A stretch of DNA of 64,000 bases. Source: Yponomeuta sedellus. Its lineage: Eukaryota; Arthropoda; Insecta; Lepidoptera; Yponomeutidae. A program made the position numbers and the translations under genes. Location: assembly GCA_934045075.1 (NCBI GenBank), contig OW203736.1, positions 2,214,591-2,278,590 on the forward strand, read 5' to 3'. The notes under the pieces were generated by a model. The model saw only the letters and a list, made by a program, of their open reading frames with translations, did no database searches and was not told where the DNA came from. This document shows positions 9,829-21,326 of the stretch, one piece after another (positions within the stretch are counted from its first letter, which is position 1; the number at the start of each line of letters is the position of its first letter).

Positions 9829-12800
9829 AAGAAGGAGTTGAAGGCGAAAAATTATATCGTTAATAGCGTGAGTGACAGTCAGCTAGAAATAATTATGTCA
9901 GAAACGGATGCGGCAAAAATTATTGGAAAATTAGATACGATTTATCAAGCAAAGTCTAGTGCGAATAAGCTATTGTGCAAGAGAAAATTGTTAAAGTTGA
10001 AAATGTCAGAGATTGACAACCCGACAGATTTTTTGAATATTTTTGAAAAAACTGTCAATGAATTGAAGAGTGCGGGAGAAGAGATGACAAATGATGATAA
10101 GTTGAACCATTTATTATTATGCCTGCCGGAGTGTTACGCACATATAGTTGACATAGTTGATGCATTGCCAGAAAAGGACAAGTCTGTTGAATATGTAAAG
10201 TCAAAGCTACTGTTAGACTACAAGAAGAAGGAAGAAAATAATCCTAAACCGATGGAATCATTTAACATTCAGAAGAGAACGACGCAAAGCCAGACGGGAA
10301 ACTGTTATGGATGTAATCAGCCCGGCCATTATCTAAGAGATTGTCCAAGAAAGGAAAGAGAAAACCAGAATTTTACGAATTGGCGCGGAAACTACAATTT
10401 TAGAGGAATGAGTAACATGCGAGGAAATCAAAATTGGAGAGGACAGAATTCTAGAGGAATGAGAGGAAATTCGAGTACGATGACAAGAGGAAGAGGTAAT
10501 TTTAGAGGAAGAAATTTTGTTCGAGGAAGAAGTACAGCACAAGGTATGGCGCGAGAATGTTATTTTAACCCAAGCGAAGACGGTACGAGAGTACCAAGAG
10601 ACCAGAGGAGAGGAGAATTATACAATGTCGAGGTAATGACTTCAGCGACGGATCCGGTGAGTGAAAAATGTACTAGTAAAGACAATTTAACATGGTTGTT
10701 AGATAGTGGATGTTCTGACCACATTATAAATAATGATGAATATTTTGTAGATGTTAAAAATTTGGAAAGTCCGGTTGATATTAAAGTAGGAGATGGTTTT
10801 CCTCTGAAAGCAAATAAAATAGGAAATGTATTAACGTACTTTTATGTAACCGGTGAATGGGTCAAAACTACTATTACGAATGTTTATTATGTACCAAATA
10901 TGAAACAGAATTTATTGAGTGTATCGTCTATCACAAAGCAAAATAAGTATATAATATTCGACAAATATGGAGCTAAAATTTACGATGGGTCTAGCAATAA
11001 TTTATTAGCTGTTGCTGAGAGGAAAAACAAATTGTTTTTATGGAATGGAAAAGTAGAAACGAATTTTGTAAAATCATACACAACATGCAATATGACTGAA
11101 AAAGAAAAGTGGCATAGAATTCTTGGACACACAAATTTTATAAAAAATAAGATGTGTCAACAAAAGTTACTGAACGGTTTACCTGATAAACTTGAAAATG
11201 ATCATATACAGTGCGAGATTTGTTTAAAAAATAAAATGTTTAACATACCTTTCGAAAATAATCGACACCGAGCACGTGATATTTTAGAAATAGTACATAC
11301 TGATGTGAATGGTCCATTAAATCCTACAGGTATTGAAGGTGAACGTTACTTCGTATCTTTCATCGATGATTATAGTAGAATAGCCAAAGTGTATTGCATT
11401 AAATATAAAAGTGAAGTGTTTGAGTGTTTTGTAGCTTACATGAATTTCGTTGAGAATACGACGGGGAAAAGAATTAAGGAATTACGATGCGATAATGGAA
11501 GAGAATGCATAAATAAAGATTTTTTCAAATTGGCCAAGGAGAAAGGGATTTACATAAATTCATGTCCAGCATATACACATGAATTGAATGGCGTTGCAGA
11601 GAGATTTAATAGAACGATTATGGACAGAACGAGGTGTTTAATATCTGAAGCAAAAATAGATAAAGAGTACTGGCCAATATTAGTGGAGACAGCAGTTTAT
11701 ATTGGAAACAGATTATTGACGAATACAGAAGTTAAAAGGACACCATACGAGATATTTTTTGGAAGAAAACCAGATGTGACCAAAATGAGAATAATAGGAA
11801 CCAAAGTATATGTGAGAATCCCTGAAGAGAGAAGGACTTCAAAATTGAATTCAAAAGCAGTTAAAGGTATTTTAATAGGTTACACAGAAACGGGATACAA
11901 AGTGTTAGTGGAGAATAAAGTGACTGTAAGCAGACATGTGACATTTGTAGATGAGACAGCAAGATTGATTGAAGATAATAGTGATAAAGAAGATGAAAAG
12001 GAAAATGATCAAGTATTTAATGATACTGTTGAAGATATAGAAGATCGAAATGAAATTGAAGAACCAAAAGAAGTAATTGAATATGGAAGACCGGTGAGAA
12101 CAAGAAAAGTACCAGAAAAATTTAAAGACTATGTTATTTACGTTAATATGTGTAATGCGAATGTACCAGAAAATTATGAAGAGGCGATGAATAGCTCTGA
12201 ATCTATGAAATGGAAAAATGCTATGCAAACAGAGATAAATAGTTTGGAAACGAATGAAACCTGGGAAATCGTAAATGAGCCAATGAACAAGAATATTATA
12301 GAAGTAAAATGGATTTACACAATTAAGTCAAGTGGAAAATATAAAGCAAGAGTTGTCGCCAGAGGCTTTCAACAGATGTATGAAGAGAATGAAGAAATAT
12401 ATTCGCCAGTTGCCAGAATGACTACCTTAAAAGTTTTATTATCAACTGCTTGTGTACGAGGATGGGATATTGAACAGATGGACGTAGAAACTGCGTTCCT
12501 GAATGGAACCATAAAGTCAGAAGTTTACATATATCCACCAGATGGTTATGATATACAACCAGGCAAAGTTTCCTTATTGAAAAAGGCACTGTACGGACTA
12601 CGAGAAAGTCCACGAGATTGGTATGATTGTATTCACAATTTTTTCTGTAGTATAAATTTGAAAAGATCTGCATACGACTATTGTTTATATACAGGGTGTG
12701 TATATAAATAGGTTTTTAAAAATGAAAAGAAGATTTACATTATTTTATATGTTGACGATTTGTTGATTACAGGCGAAGATAAGACAAGTATTGAAGAAGT

Positions 12801-13694
12801 GAAACAAATGTTAAGTGATCGGTTCCGTATGAAAGATCTAGGATGCGTAAAACTGTATTTAGGTATCAACATTGATTATAATCCGAAAGAAAAGAAGATG
12901 TATTTAAGTCAAGAACAATACATTGAAAGTTTGGTGAGAAATACAAAATTAAAGATTCTAAGGGATATGATACGCCTATGGAAATAAATCTGCGATTGGA
13001 GCTTGCAAATAAAACGAATGAGAAACTAAAATATAGAAATTTAATAGGAGCCTTGTTGTTTGTAGCAAATGGAACACGACCAGATGTAGCGTATTCAGTA
13101 AACTATATGAGCAGATTTCAAAACAACCATGATGAAACACATTACAAATATGCTTTACGACTGCTGAAATATTTATATCATACAAGAAACCTGAAGTTGA
13201 GCTATGGAACAGCATATAATGAAACGATGAATGCATACGTAGATGCTGATTGGGCAGCGGACACGCAAGATAGAAAATCTACAAGCGGAATTGTGATTAA
13301 AGTATTTGGAAATGTTGTGATGTGGAGATCACAAAAGCAGAAAATAGTTTCTAGAGCGTCTACACATGCAGAGTACTATGCATTAGCCGATTGTGTTGAG
13401 GAGGTGTTACCTATAACAGGAGTTTTAAGTGATCTAGGTATTGAAATTGAGAATAGTGTTAACATTTATGAAGACAATACAGGTGCTATTGGTTTGGCTA
13501 AAAATGGAAAGTTCTCTAAGAATTCTAAGCACATCGATATAAGTTATCATTTTGTTTATGATTATGAGAAAAAGGGTTTCATTCGTGTTAATAAAATTTC
13601 AACCGAAGATCAGATTGCGGATATATTAACAAAAGCTCTGGGTAAGGTTAAGTTTCAAAAATTTAGAGGTTTGTTAGGTATTAGAGATTGTTAA
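9829..13694 (+). pseudogene. Copia gag-pol polyprotein
   Basis: The frame shows, in order, the Gag UBN2 region, zinc knuckle CYGCNQPGHYLRDC (about residue 155), Arg/Gly-rich RGRGNFRGR, protease WLLDSGCSDHII (about 285), integrase HHCC region and core (HTDVNGP, CDNGRE, GVAERFN), reverse transcriptase (SPVARMTTLKVL, YVDDLLI) and RNase H (YVDADWAADTQDRKSTSG, KHIDISYHFVYDY, ADILTKAL). The first residues of gag are missing: an in-frame stop at 9826 precedes the open part and no initiating ATG is available. A TAG at 12,709-12,711 lies before YVDDLL, and a frameshift occurs near 12,950. The order protease-integrase-RT defines copia. Confidence 0.9.
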
Positions 13695-13838
13695 AGTGTT
13701 TTCTTTTGAATAGGACCTATTAATATGGACATAGGGTCTATAAATTATTATTTTTATGCTGAGTATTTTAAACAATGTGTGTAATAGGTTTTATTGATAG
13801 TTAGTTATTATTGTAAGGGATACTAAATCAAGGAGGTG

Positions 13839-14024
13839 TGTTGAAATGATGATTTCAACAACATTTAGTACCTCCTTACTGAAGATAAATGGTCTAAATA
13901 ATGTACCGGTTTGTCTATGCTTTTTAAGAAGACTTTTGATTTGATTGTCACTCTGTCGGTATGTTTCTGTAACGTTGTTGAAAGTAAACCTTCATTTAAT
14001 ATCTTAGACTGCATATTATTAACA
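13839..14024 (+). repeat. Copia 3' LTR
   Basis: 186 bp, preceded by the purine-rich AAGGAGGTG at 13,830-13,838, which would prime plus-strand synthesis. It has an extra short segment (GATTTCAACAACA) near its left end compared with the 5' LTR. Confidence 0.85.
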
Positions 14025-14389
14025 ACAACCATACTGTTTCTTTTTCAGCATCACGGTGATGGGCAACAAAATAATTAAAAAATTTATAGTTTTACATACT
14101 TATATATATATTTTTTAAATTGAAATATACAAGTTGATCTCAGTAAAATTGTATTATCATTACATCACAATGTCCACATTCTTTATGAATTAGTTAAAGT
14201 CACAATAAAATAGACAACACTTCATTGCACAATCCAGAGAATCTTAACTATCTATCGTGCAGACCAAAGTCTCCCTATTAATGAATTTCTGACTGTTTGT
14301 GCAGCAGCCAAAGGATTGCCAGCTGGCACAGGAATCTGCATATCCTGAAATAGAGATCTGTAATAAATATATATTTAAAGAGACAACTA

Positions 14390-16275
14390 ACTAGGAATTA
14401 TTCCCTGATATTGTGTACAAATACCTGCATAACTAATTCATATCTTTCTTCTTCTGGAGTAAGCTCAGGGACAGGTAGTCTACCCTTATTAGCTAAATTG
14501 TGTAAAACTACACAGGCATTGGTGATGTAGCCGGCCATGATGGGATGGTAGTGTAATTTTCTGTCCACTAAAAGACACCGCCAGCGTGATTTAAGTACTC
14601 CAATGCATCTCTCAACACAATTTCTAACTCTGCAATGTAGGTCAGTATAGAAGCGCTCAGGGCTATTGGGCTCAGCGTTCACAATCGGGGTCATCAGTGT
14701 AGCACGCAATGGATACCCTGAGTCTCCTGAAACACATGTAAAACAATGTTTATGTTGTGCACTTGATAAGTGGTTGCCAGATTTTGTCCATTACTATTAA
14801 TTTTGTAAATTACCAATATAATATACCCACATACCTAATAGCCATACTGTTTCACTTTCATTATCATAGAGATGCTCAAGGTGGTGCCTAATAGGATGGC
14901 TGTTCCAGACAATATGTGAATCATGGCTTGCACCACCATGGCAAGCATCGATGTTTAATATATTAAAATCAGAATCGCAGATCTAAAAATCATTAAGGTA
15001 GTGTTAATTATCATTTGTTTATTGCATAGCATATTAGAAGATTCAAGTAGGTATGAAATATTTTAATCAATAATGCACTCTCAAAAAAATCCTTACTGGT
15101 ACATGTCATGGATTTGAACTGTCCTGCAGCCCTTCCCCACTCTTCCACCAACAATGCTCTACAAATCTTAGATAAAATTTAACTCACTATTTGAGCATTC
15201 AAGGAGTGGTATCGCTTGCGGTTGAAGTATCTCTCTTCAAACTCTGCTGGCCTGACGATAGCAATATGGGAACCGTCAATGCATCCAACTACGCCTGGCA
15301 TTCTAAACTTTTCATAAAACCTAAATATAATAATTTAAAGTACCTGTCATATGTATCTAGTACATAAACAAATAACTTTTGCATGTTTTTTACACTTACA
15401 TACCCTTGCTTAATCACAGTCCGTTCTTCTCTAGTTTGTGGAAAGTGTATATATTTCCTTCGGAAATAATCATTGTTTAAAGTGAGTGTTACAGATTGTA
15501 TGCAGTTCGAAACACTCACTTGGTGCATTTTATGATCTGCACTCGCTCCTACGAATCTCTGATAGGAACCCGAAGCATAGAAATTCAATGTACCTAGTCG
15601 GTTCTTAAATACTGTCACTGGCCAACAATTTACTGCTGGCCAAAAAAAGAAAAAAAAAATTGAATGGTGTTCGATTTTCGAATATTTTTTAAATATAAAT
15701 CTGCCAAAGCACAATTAATTTCATTCATTTTAACGATGGAGTGGACTCGCAAAGAGGACAGAATAGCCGTAATTGCATTACATCGTTGCGGCCATCCACC
15801 GAAGACAATATTCAACTTGCTTCAAAATCTAAAAATCACGAAGAGGTTCGTGTACCGTACCATCAACAGGTACAATAAAACCTCTAGTGTCGATGACGAG
15901 AAAAGAACCGGCAGACCTCGTTCCGCTAGGACTCCAGGGGTCATCAAAGCAATCAAGGCGCGTGTTGCGAGAAATCCCGTCCGCAAGAATGTAAAGTGCA
16001 TAAAGTACTATATGATACATTTTTGTATAGGTAGTTTAAGTACTTACTTTAGAAGCTGTTGATAACCCACCCTTCCTCGGTAAATAGGGTTCTAGCTCTT
16101 GAATGAGATCAAGAGTCAGACTCTTATTTAACCGATAGACTTTTACGAAGTCTCTGTCCGGTATTTCGAAAGCTATTTCTAAGTTCCGAAGATGGGCACT
16201 GCGTCTTCTGAACAAGAGAGCTTCCTCCAAACATGCGCGCTCCAAAAAGTTCTCGTATAACCCTAAGTCTGCCAT
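14390..16275 (-). pseudogene. PIF/Harbinger transposase, multi-exon (element H2)
   Basis: Five exon-like blocks read on the minus strand. 16,275-16,048: MADLGLYENFLERACLEEAL and NKSLTLDLIQELEPYLPRK, with a GTAAGT donor. About 15,590-15,412: LNFYASGSYQRFVGASAD and IHFPQTREERTVIKQGY. About 15,320-15,187: GVVGCIDGSHIAIVRPAEF (first Asp). About 14,982-14,860: ICDSDFNILNIDACHGGASH. 14,729-14,390: SGYPLRATLMTP (near the third Glu region), RVRNCVERCIGVLKSRWRCL and NACVVLHNLANKGRLP. Most splice sites look usable. A mariner fragment sits in the first intron. This copy belongs to a different Harbinger subgroup from H1 and H3-H5, judged by its ERCIGVLKSRWR block and its many introns. Confidence 0.75.
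15620..15993 (+). pseudogene. DD37D mariner transposase, N-terminal fragment
   Basis: ATG at 15,736 opens MEWTRKEDRIAVIALHRCG, followed by an HTH block FVYRTINRYNKTSSVDDEKR and the linker TGRPRSARTPGVIKAIKARV. The frame leaves the family after NPVRKN at about 15,993. The element at 53,728-54,980 encodes the same domain, which identifies the type. The fragment is inserted in the first intron of the H2 transposase on the opposite strand. The catalytic domain is absent. Confidence 0.7.
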
Positions 16276-17046
16276 AACAATATTTTTCACTATTGAATGC
16301 TCACAATTATCACTAATATATTTGTTCCGAAACCAAGAAATCAATTGTAAATATAAAAATGATGACAAAAACACAAATATGAACCAAAAATGTTGCACAC
16401 ATAGTAACTTCTAAGAATTCTGCTAATCATCTGCCAATATGTCAAAAGCAATTCATAATAAATGGACCATTTTACGTATGTTCATACTGTAACTGTCAAA
16501 TCGTAAGAATTCCAATAAGAATCATATTGGCATCATCTGATGATTCATCGCTAAAGTTACCATTTTGTGATTGGCAAAAAGAAACGTAAAGTGATCATAA
16601 TGTGAAACACCCAATGTGGCCTTTTTAGACCCCCTGACCTCTCTGTTGTCGATAGAATCAATGATGAATGATGAATGTTGATCGATGAAGAAATGGCAAC
16701 CCTATTCGTTAATGACAACTGTGGGAGGCTACATCAGTAAAAAAAATTGTCTTAATTAATTGACATTACCTCTACGTTTTTGACGTTTTTTTTAATCTGA
16801 GTGTTTTCCCTCCGTTTTCGTTCGTTTGTTGGGCATTTTGTTCTAATATGACTGTTTCTTCTAACATGAAAAGGAAATTCGTAAGGCAATAAATACCGTG
16901 CGGAGTGGGAGCAAAATCCTTTATTTTCAAAGTGGTTGACTAAGTCGACAGAAGGTGAAAATTTTGGGAAGAAATTGGCAAACTATCAAATTACAAGCAT
17001 TTGACAAAATTTGCGAAAGAAATGCTAATTCTTCCAGTTGCAAATG
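16276..17046. other. H2 right flank and zinc-finger-like remnant
   Basis: 16,276-16,640 is the presumed 5' region of H2; on the minus strand a GGGTGTTTCACATTATGATC end at about 16,613 could be its terminus, but no partner was found. A short plus-strand frame near 16,888-16,960 reads KYRAEWEQNPLFSKWLTK, which resembles the start of transposon-associated zinc-finger proteins. Neither assignment is firm. Confidence 0.3.
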
Positions 17047-17049
17047 TAA

Positions 17050-17094
17050 AGGTGGGTCTACGCTAGACGAACCGAGCACGAGCGGAGCACGAGC
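17050..17094 (+). repeat. H3 left terminal inverted repeat
   Basis: 45 bp, exact reverse complement of 19,613-19,657, rich in GAGCACGAGCGG-type short repeats that continue inward to about 17,190. Confidence 0.9.
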
Positions 17095-17282
17095 CGAACA
17101 CAATTCGTATAGTGTGGACCGACTTACAAGCCTCGAACGAGCGGGCTGCGAGCTTTTCGTTCGTGCTCGGCTGCGTTCCGCCTGTTGTCGGTTTTTTGAC
17201 GAACACAAAGGGTTTTGCTTCGCGCTCGCAGTGCGCTCGTGGACGTGTTTAGTGACAGACGTCGTTCGCTCGAATCGAAATC

Positions 17283-19012
17283 ATGGAAACGTGGACCGAA
17301 GATGCTTCCGTGCAATTAATTGAATTATATCAAAATAATTCTTTGATATGGGACCCAAAACATGAGGATTACTATAAAAAAAATAAGAAGAGTGATGCAT
17401 GGTCTCGTATATCCCAAGAATTGGGTAAGGATGTAGAATTGTGCAAAAATAAAATTCTTGGTTTATTGGCTTCATATCGCAGAGAGAAAAAAAAGGAGGA
17501 TAAATCTAAGGGCACGGGCAAAGGTAATAAAAAGTCATTTCTATTGTTATATTTGTACTTTATGTTATAATCATTTCTATTTTATTTGAACTTTGTGTTA
17601 TAATCAGTATACAATTGACTATCTATTATTACAGGTGCATCACAAGTGTATGTGAGTAGGTGGTTCGCATATAATAATGTCAAATTTTTGGATGACCGTG
17701 ATAACCCTCGTAAAAGATTGAATACGGTAAGTTTTTAGAATTATATATAATATTTTTAATATTGTAATTCCTACTTAACGGCCAAGGGTGGCGTAAAAGT
17801 TATTATCACACATTATCTAAGCATATTCTTGCTGCCATTCAACTTTGCCTTCTTTAAAACAGTAATCTGCTATTTCATCTCTAAATTTTTTGACATGAGA
17901 TGCTGATCGTATTGGAATTTGCCTGAGAGGCAAAAAAGAAGTAAAAGGTGTAGTTTCTTCTGTATTATTCAATGTTTGAACGATATAATCAGTACTGTTA
18001 GAACGTAAGTAATTGTGTAGATAAACAGTGGTCACTACAATTAACTCAGCTTTTTTAGGTTCTAGAAGCATTGGTTTCCTTAATACTCGAAACAATGCAG
18101 ATATTATGCCAAAAGCAATTTCAACGTTTCGCCGAGCCCTGCTTAATCTATAATTCAAAATTCTCTCTTTAGAACCCATGACATGGTTTCCACGGTAGGG
18201 TACCATCACATTTTCATGTAGGGCAAAAGCACTATCACCAACAAAGAAATATGGCATATTTATTTGCCGGTTAGGTAATGTTTCCGATGGTGGTAAATTC
18301 AAAGAAGCTTTTCGAATCATTGTCCATAATTGGGAACTTTTAAAAATGCCACCATCTGATATTCTACCTTGGCACCCCACGTCAACGAATAGGAAATTGC
18401 AATTACCGTCAACCAATGCAAAAAGAACTAATAGAACTAAAAAATAAATAATTGTTATTATTATTTTTACAGGAATCGAGTAATACTCTGGGAGAGGAAT
18501 TGAATAATAATCCAGCAGAGGAACAGAGTAATAATACGGAAGAGGAACACACACACACAGAACCGACTATTCCATCTAAAAAACCCCGCAGATTCAATCA
18601 ACCGGGAAAAGAATTGTTTAAAAGCGCTGTAGATGTATTAAACAATGTACAAAAGAAACTTGGAGCACCAACAGAAGTTAATTGCGTTGATAAGAACACA
18701 AAAGCGTTTACGGATTTTTTGGCTTCAAAAATGGACACTTATAGTGCTCAAACAAAGATAGCAATACAGCATGCAATCTTTGACATTATTATGAAAGCTG
18801 ACATGGGCCATTATGAATTTTCACATTCTCAAGCAACTTATCGCACTGGTTACCAAACAGGTTATTCGTCCAATGAATATTCAGCATCACCGTCAACCTC
18901 TCGTCAGTCTACCAATCTAAATCAGATTGACTCCTCTTATCAGCAGCCATCTTCCGTGGATACACAATCCACTATATCAGATACCATGGAACGTTTTTCT
19001 GAGTTTATATAA
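17283..19012 (+). CDS. H3 accessory MADF/BESS-type DNA-binding protein, three exons, intact
   Basis: ATG 17,283 starts an exon to 17,523 carrying the MADF domain (WTEDASVQLIELYQNNSLIW, then AWSRISQELG). Exon 2 is 17,635-17,726 (acceptor TTACAG, donor GTAAGT). Exon 3 is 18,473-19,012 (acceptor TTTACAG), with a nuclear-type basic motif KKPRR and the BESS-like AFTDFLASKMDTYSAQTK, ending TAA after MERFSEFI. The exons sum to 873 nt in frame: 290 residues without a break. MADF proteins of Harbinger bind the element ends and recruit the transposase to the nucleus; that is family knowledge. Intron 2 (17,727-18,472) contains the catalytic exon of the transposase on the other strand. Confidence 0.8.
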
Positions 19013-19498
19013 ATTAACTTTTTTAACCATATTGTTTCTATTAAAGTAATACATTACTTACCTTTACGTAGTTTTTTCAATACATAGTGCTGTACTGACT
19101 TCCGGAATAATATTGCTTATTACTTGTTTGGACATTTTAAAAGTATATTGGAGACTGGTGAATGAATCGCCACTTGCCAGGAAACGCAACGTTACCGCCA
19201 ACCTCTGTTGAATGGATATAGCCTCTTGAAATTTGGTATTTTTTTTCGCAATGTCCGGTCCAATTGAGCGTAGTAGATTCTCAAAGTTTGTCGATGTCAT
19301 TCGAAGAAAGTTCTTAAATTGGCCAGTTGCCTCTTGACCTCTCAAAATAGTTTACAAATCTAAATTTTGTTGATTGGATCTCATTTTATATATATTTGTA
19401 GATCCCCATCGTCTTCGCCTTTTTCTATTTTTGCTGACCACCGCTATAATAATCGCTGCAACAGCAGCGGCTGCTGCAATATTATTAATATCGTCCAT
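17817..19498 (-). pseudogene. H3 Harbinger transposase, internal part missing
   Basis: From ATG 19,498 the minus strand encodes an Ala/Ile-rich start, KNRKRRRRWGS, a stop at about 19,352, then QFKNFLRMTSTNFENLLRSI and the HTH block to a donor at about 19,058. The next exon, 18,442-17,817, starts at LFALVDGNCNFLFVDVG, then SDGGIFKSS, YFFVGDSAFAL and LNYRLSRARRNVEIAFGI. The segment that should carry the first catalytic Asp (AIDGKH block, about 90 residues) is absent from the whole element. The enzyme is therefore inactive. Confidence 0.8.
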
Positions 19499-19612
19499 AT
19501 TCGCCAAGAGCCGCGAGCACACTGCGGAAAACTGCGTTCGAGGACAGTGATCGTTGTAGGTTCGTTGTACGTCCACACTTGACACCGTGAACGACGAAAC
19601 CTGAATGGCTCC

Positions 19613-19657
19613 GCTCGTGCTCCGCTCGTGCTCGGTTCGTCTAGCGTAGACCCACCT
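19613..19657 (-). repeat. H3 right terminal inverted repeat
   Basis: 45 bp, exact reverse complement of the left end, followed by the TAA target-site copy. Confidence 0.9.
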
Positions 19658-19660
19658 TAA

Positions 19661-20156
19661 AATGTGAAAGAATATTTTCCGAAATTAATCGAATTAAGAC
19701 AAAGGATCGGGACAGGTTTCTAAATAAATGTGTACCTATCCGCCATTTTGCATGCAAGGCAAGGCATATCGTCTTGTACAGATTTTATACCAGAATCGAA
19801 ATTAATTGCTTTTATTTCAAATTAAATGTACGAAAAGAAATAAATTACGTAGATTCAATTGCTATTCTTTTTATTAGGTATGTATATTACCAATCCTAAT
19901 TTGAGACCATTTTTAAAGTAGATTCGTGACCGTTTTGACATAGGCTCCGGTAGATTTTAGAGGTTTCTGAAGTAGATTGTCCAATTTAAATCTGGTCTCA
20001 CTACTTGATGCTTGTGCGTCAGTGTCTGTCTCACTGTTTGTACGCACGCACACGTTTGCATTCGCTGCAAAAGTACAGGCGCGCATCGCATTGTTATTGT
20101 CGTTTTGTTAAGTTTCCTGATTGTTATTGTATTTTTTTGTTATTTGTGTTGTTACG
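19661..20156. other. Unassigned stretch before Tc1-like gene
   Basis: AT-rich, no reading frame of note. It probably includes the 5' region of the Tc1-like element; no terminal repeat was matched. Confidence 0.3.
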
Positions 20157-20815
20157 ATGTCTAGGCGGAATACCGTCTTACGCCGGCAAGCAGGAAAAAA
20201 TATTTTCGAGTTTTTTCATTTCATGAAAAAGGAAAGCGAAGAAGGTATAAAAGTGGCCCTTCAAAACGTAAAAAAAGAGTGGCGTGGAGTCTCTATATCA
20301 ACGGTGCGCAGAGTTGCTGCAGAAGCAAACAAATCTGATCTTCTTACATTATTTCGTACGCCTGGTAATAAGAGGTCAGGGAAAAAGAAGGTCACGGAAA
20401 TTGACAGTTTTGACAAAGGTGTTATAAAAAGATTATTATTATTATTAATACTTCATTGCACCATAAAATTGTACAATGTACAAAGATGTGTGCACGATTT
20501 CCACAATACGGAAAAAGAGTCGCCAACAGTGAAGGGTATCTTGAAAAAATTAACGTCGGATATAAATTTTCAAGGCTCTGCTACATCGTCAAACGAATCC
20601 TAAAAGATTTGGGATTTCAGTGGAAGAGAACAGAGAACAACAGAAAGCTTCTGATTGAGCAAACCAACATACGCCTCAAAAGCTACTGCCGAATCTCCCT
20701 CCAAATTCAGTTGTAGATAACGCGTCGTACCACAACAAACTGGAAGATCAAGCCTTAACTTCCAGCTCTCGAAAGTCGGATATGCAATCGTGGCTTCGCG
20801 AAAAAGGCATACCCT

Positions 20816-21256
20816 TGTAGTATTCATTCGCACATATAATTGTTATTTTTGGCATAAGAGTTAAAAACGCGCAAGCGAAGCCGAGTCATTAACATAGCTT
20901 CCAAAAACACTCGCGCTTGACCGTCCGACGCAACCAGTTCCTTTGTTCGCAAAAAACTGGTGTCGCCGGGCGGCCGGCGCGGGCGCGCATCGCAGGCAGT
21001 GCAAACTGAACTCCAACGGCGAATGCACGCTCATTTCATTCCGCAACCTATCTCTCGCTTGCTTTGATTTACGTGTATATATTTTCTAAACTATTGTGCT
21101 GTTACTTCGTGTTCGCTATTCTTCATATCTGCTACCTTCTTTGTGCTTGTGAATAAACTTTATGTGTGGCGTTTGTACCTGATAGAACTCAATAGTATAG
21201 TGCTTGAAGTTAAAACGGAGTTTCATTAAAAAAACCTCAGGTAGGAACCCACTACA
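20816..21256 (+). repeat. Gypsy 5' LTR
   Basis: 441 bp, begins TGTAGTATTCATTCG, ends CCCACTACA. AATAAA-type signal GTGAATAAACTTT occurs near 21,148. Confidence 0.95.
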
Positions 21257-21259
21257 TAA

Positions 21260-21275
21260 TTGGTGACCCCGATAA
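21260..21275 (+). promoter_or_regulatory. Gypsy primer-binding site
   Basis: TGGTGACCCCGATAAA starts four bases after the 5' LTR, in the position and with the TGG start expected for a tRNA primer site. The tRNA was not identified. Confidence 0.6.
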
Positions 21276-21326
21276 AACGAAATTAATAAAATATCGCGAC
21301 GCGGCGCGTAAAAGTAATACTATAAA

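Larger units (their letters stand above)
9617..14024 (+). mobile_element. Ty1/copia retrotransposon, full span with both LTRs
   Basis: The element runs from TGTTGAAAT at 9617 to TTAACA at 14,024 and is flanked by ACAAC at 9612-9616 and 14,025-14,029. It sits inside Harbinger element H2. The two LTRs differ by several substitutions and an 11-13-bp indel near their left end, so it is older than the gypsy and BEL copies in the window. The gag start has been lost between the 5' LTR and 9829. Confidence 0.9.
17050..19657. mobile_element. PIF/Harbinger element H3 with perfect 45-bp inverted ends
   Basis: The left end 17,050-17,094 (starting AGGTGGGTCTACGCTAGACG) and the right end 19,613-19,657 are exact reverse complements over 45 bp. 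The element is flanked by TAA at 17,047-17,049 and 19,658-19,660, the 3-bp TSD of Harbinger. Total length is 2608 bp. It carries an intact accessory gene on the plus strand and a defective transposase gene on the minus strand, interlocked through their introns. It may still move if an active transposase of the same family exists elsewhere. Confidence 0.9.

Noticed and set aside
17281..17475. Minus-strand ORF opposite H3 accessory exon 1
   Set aside because: Shadow of the MADF exon, which has the domain, splice sites and start codon.
20861..21046. 61-codon ORF repeated at 25,346-25,531
   Set aside because: It lies within the gypsy LTRs, antisense, and is repeated only because the LTRs are identical.
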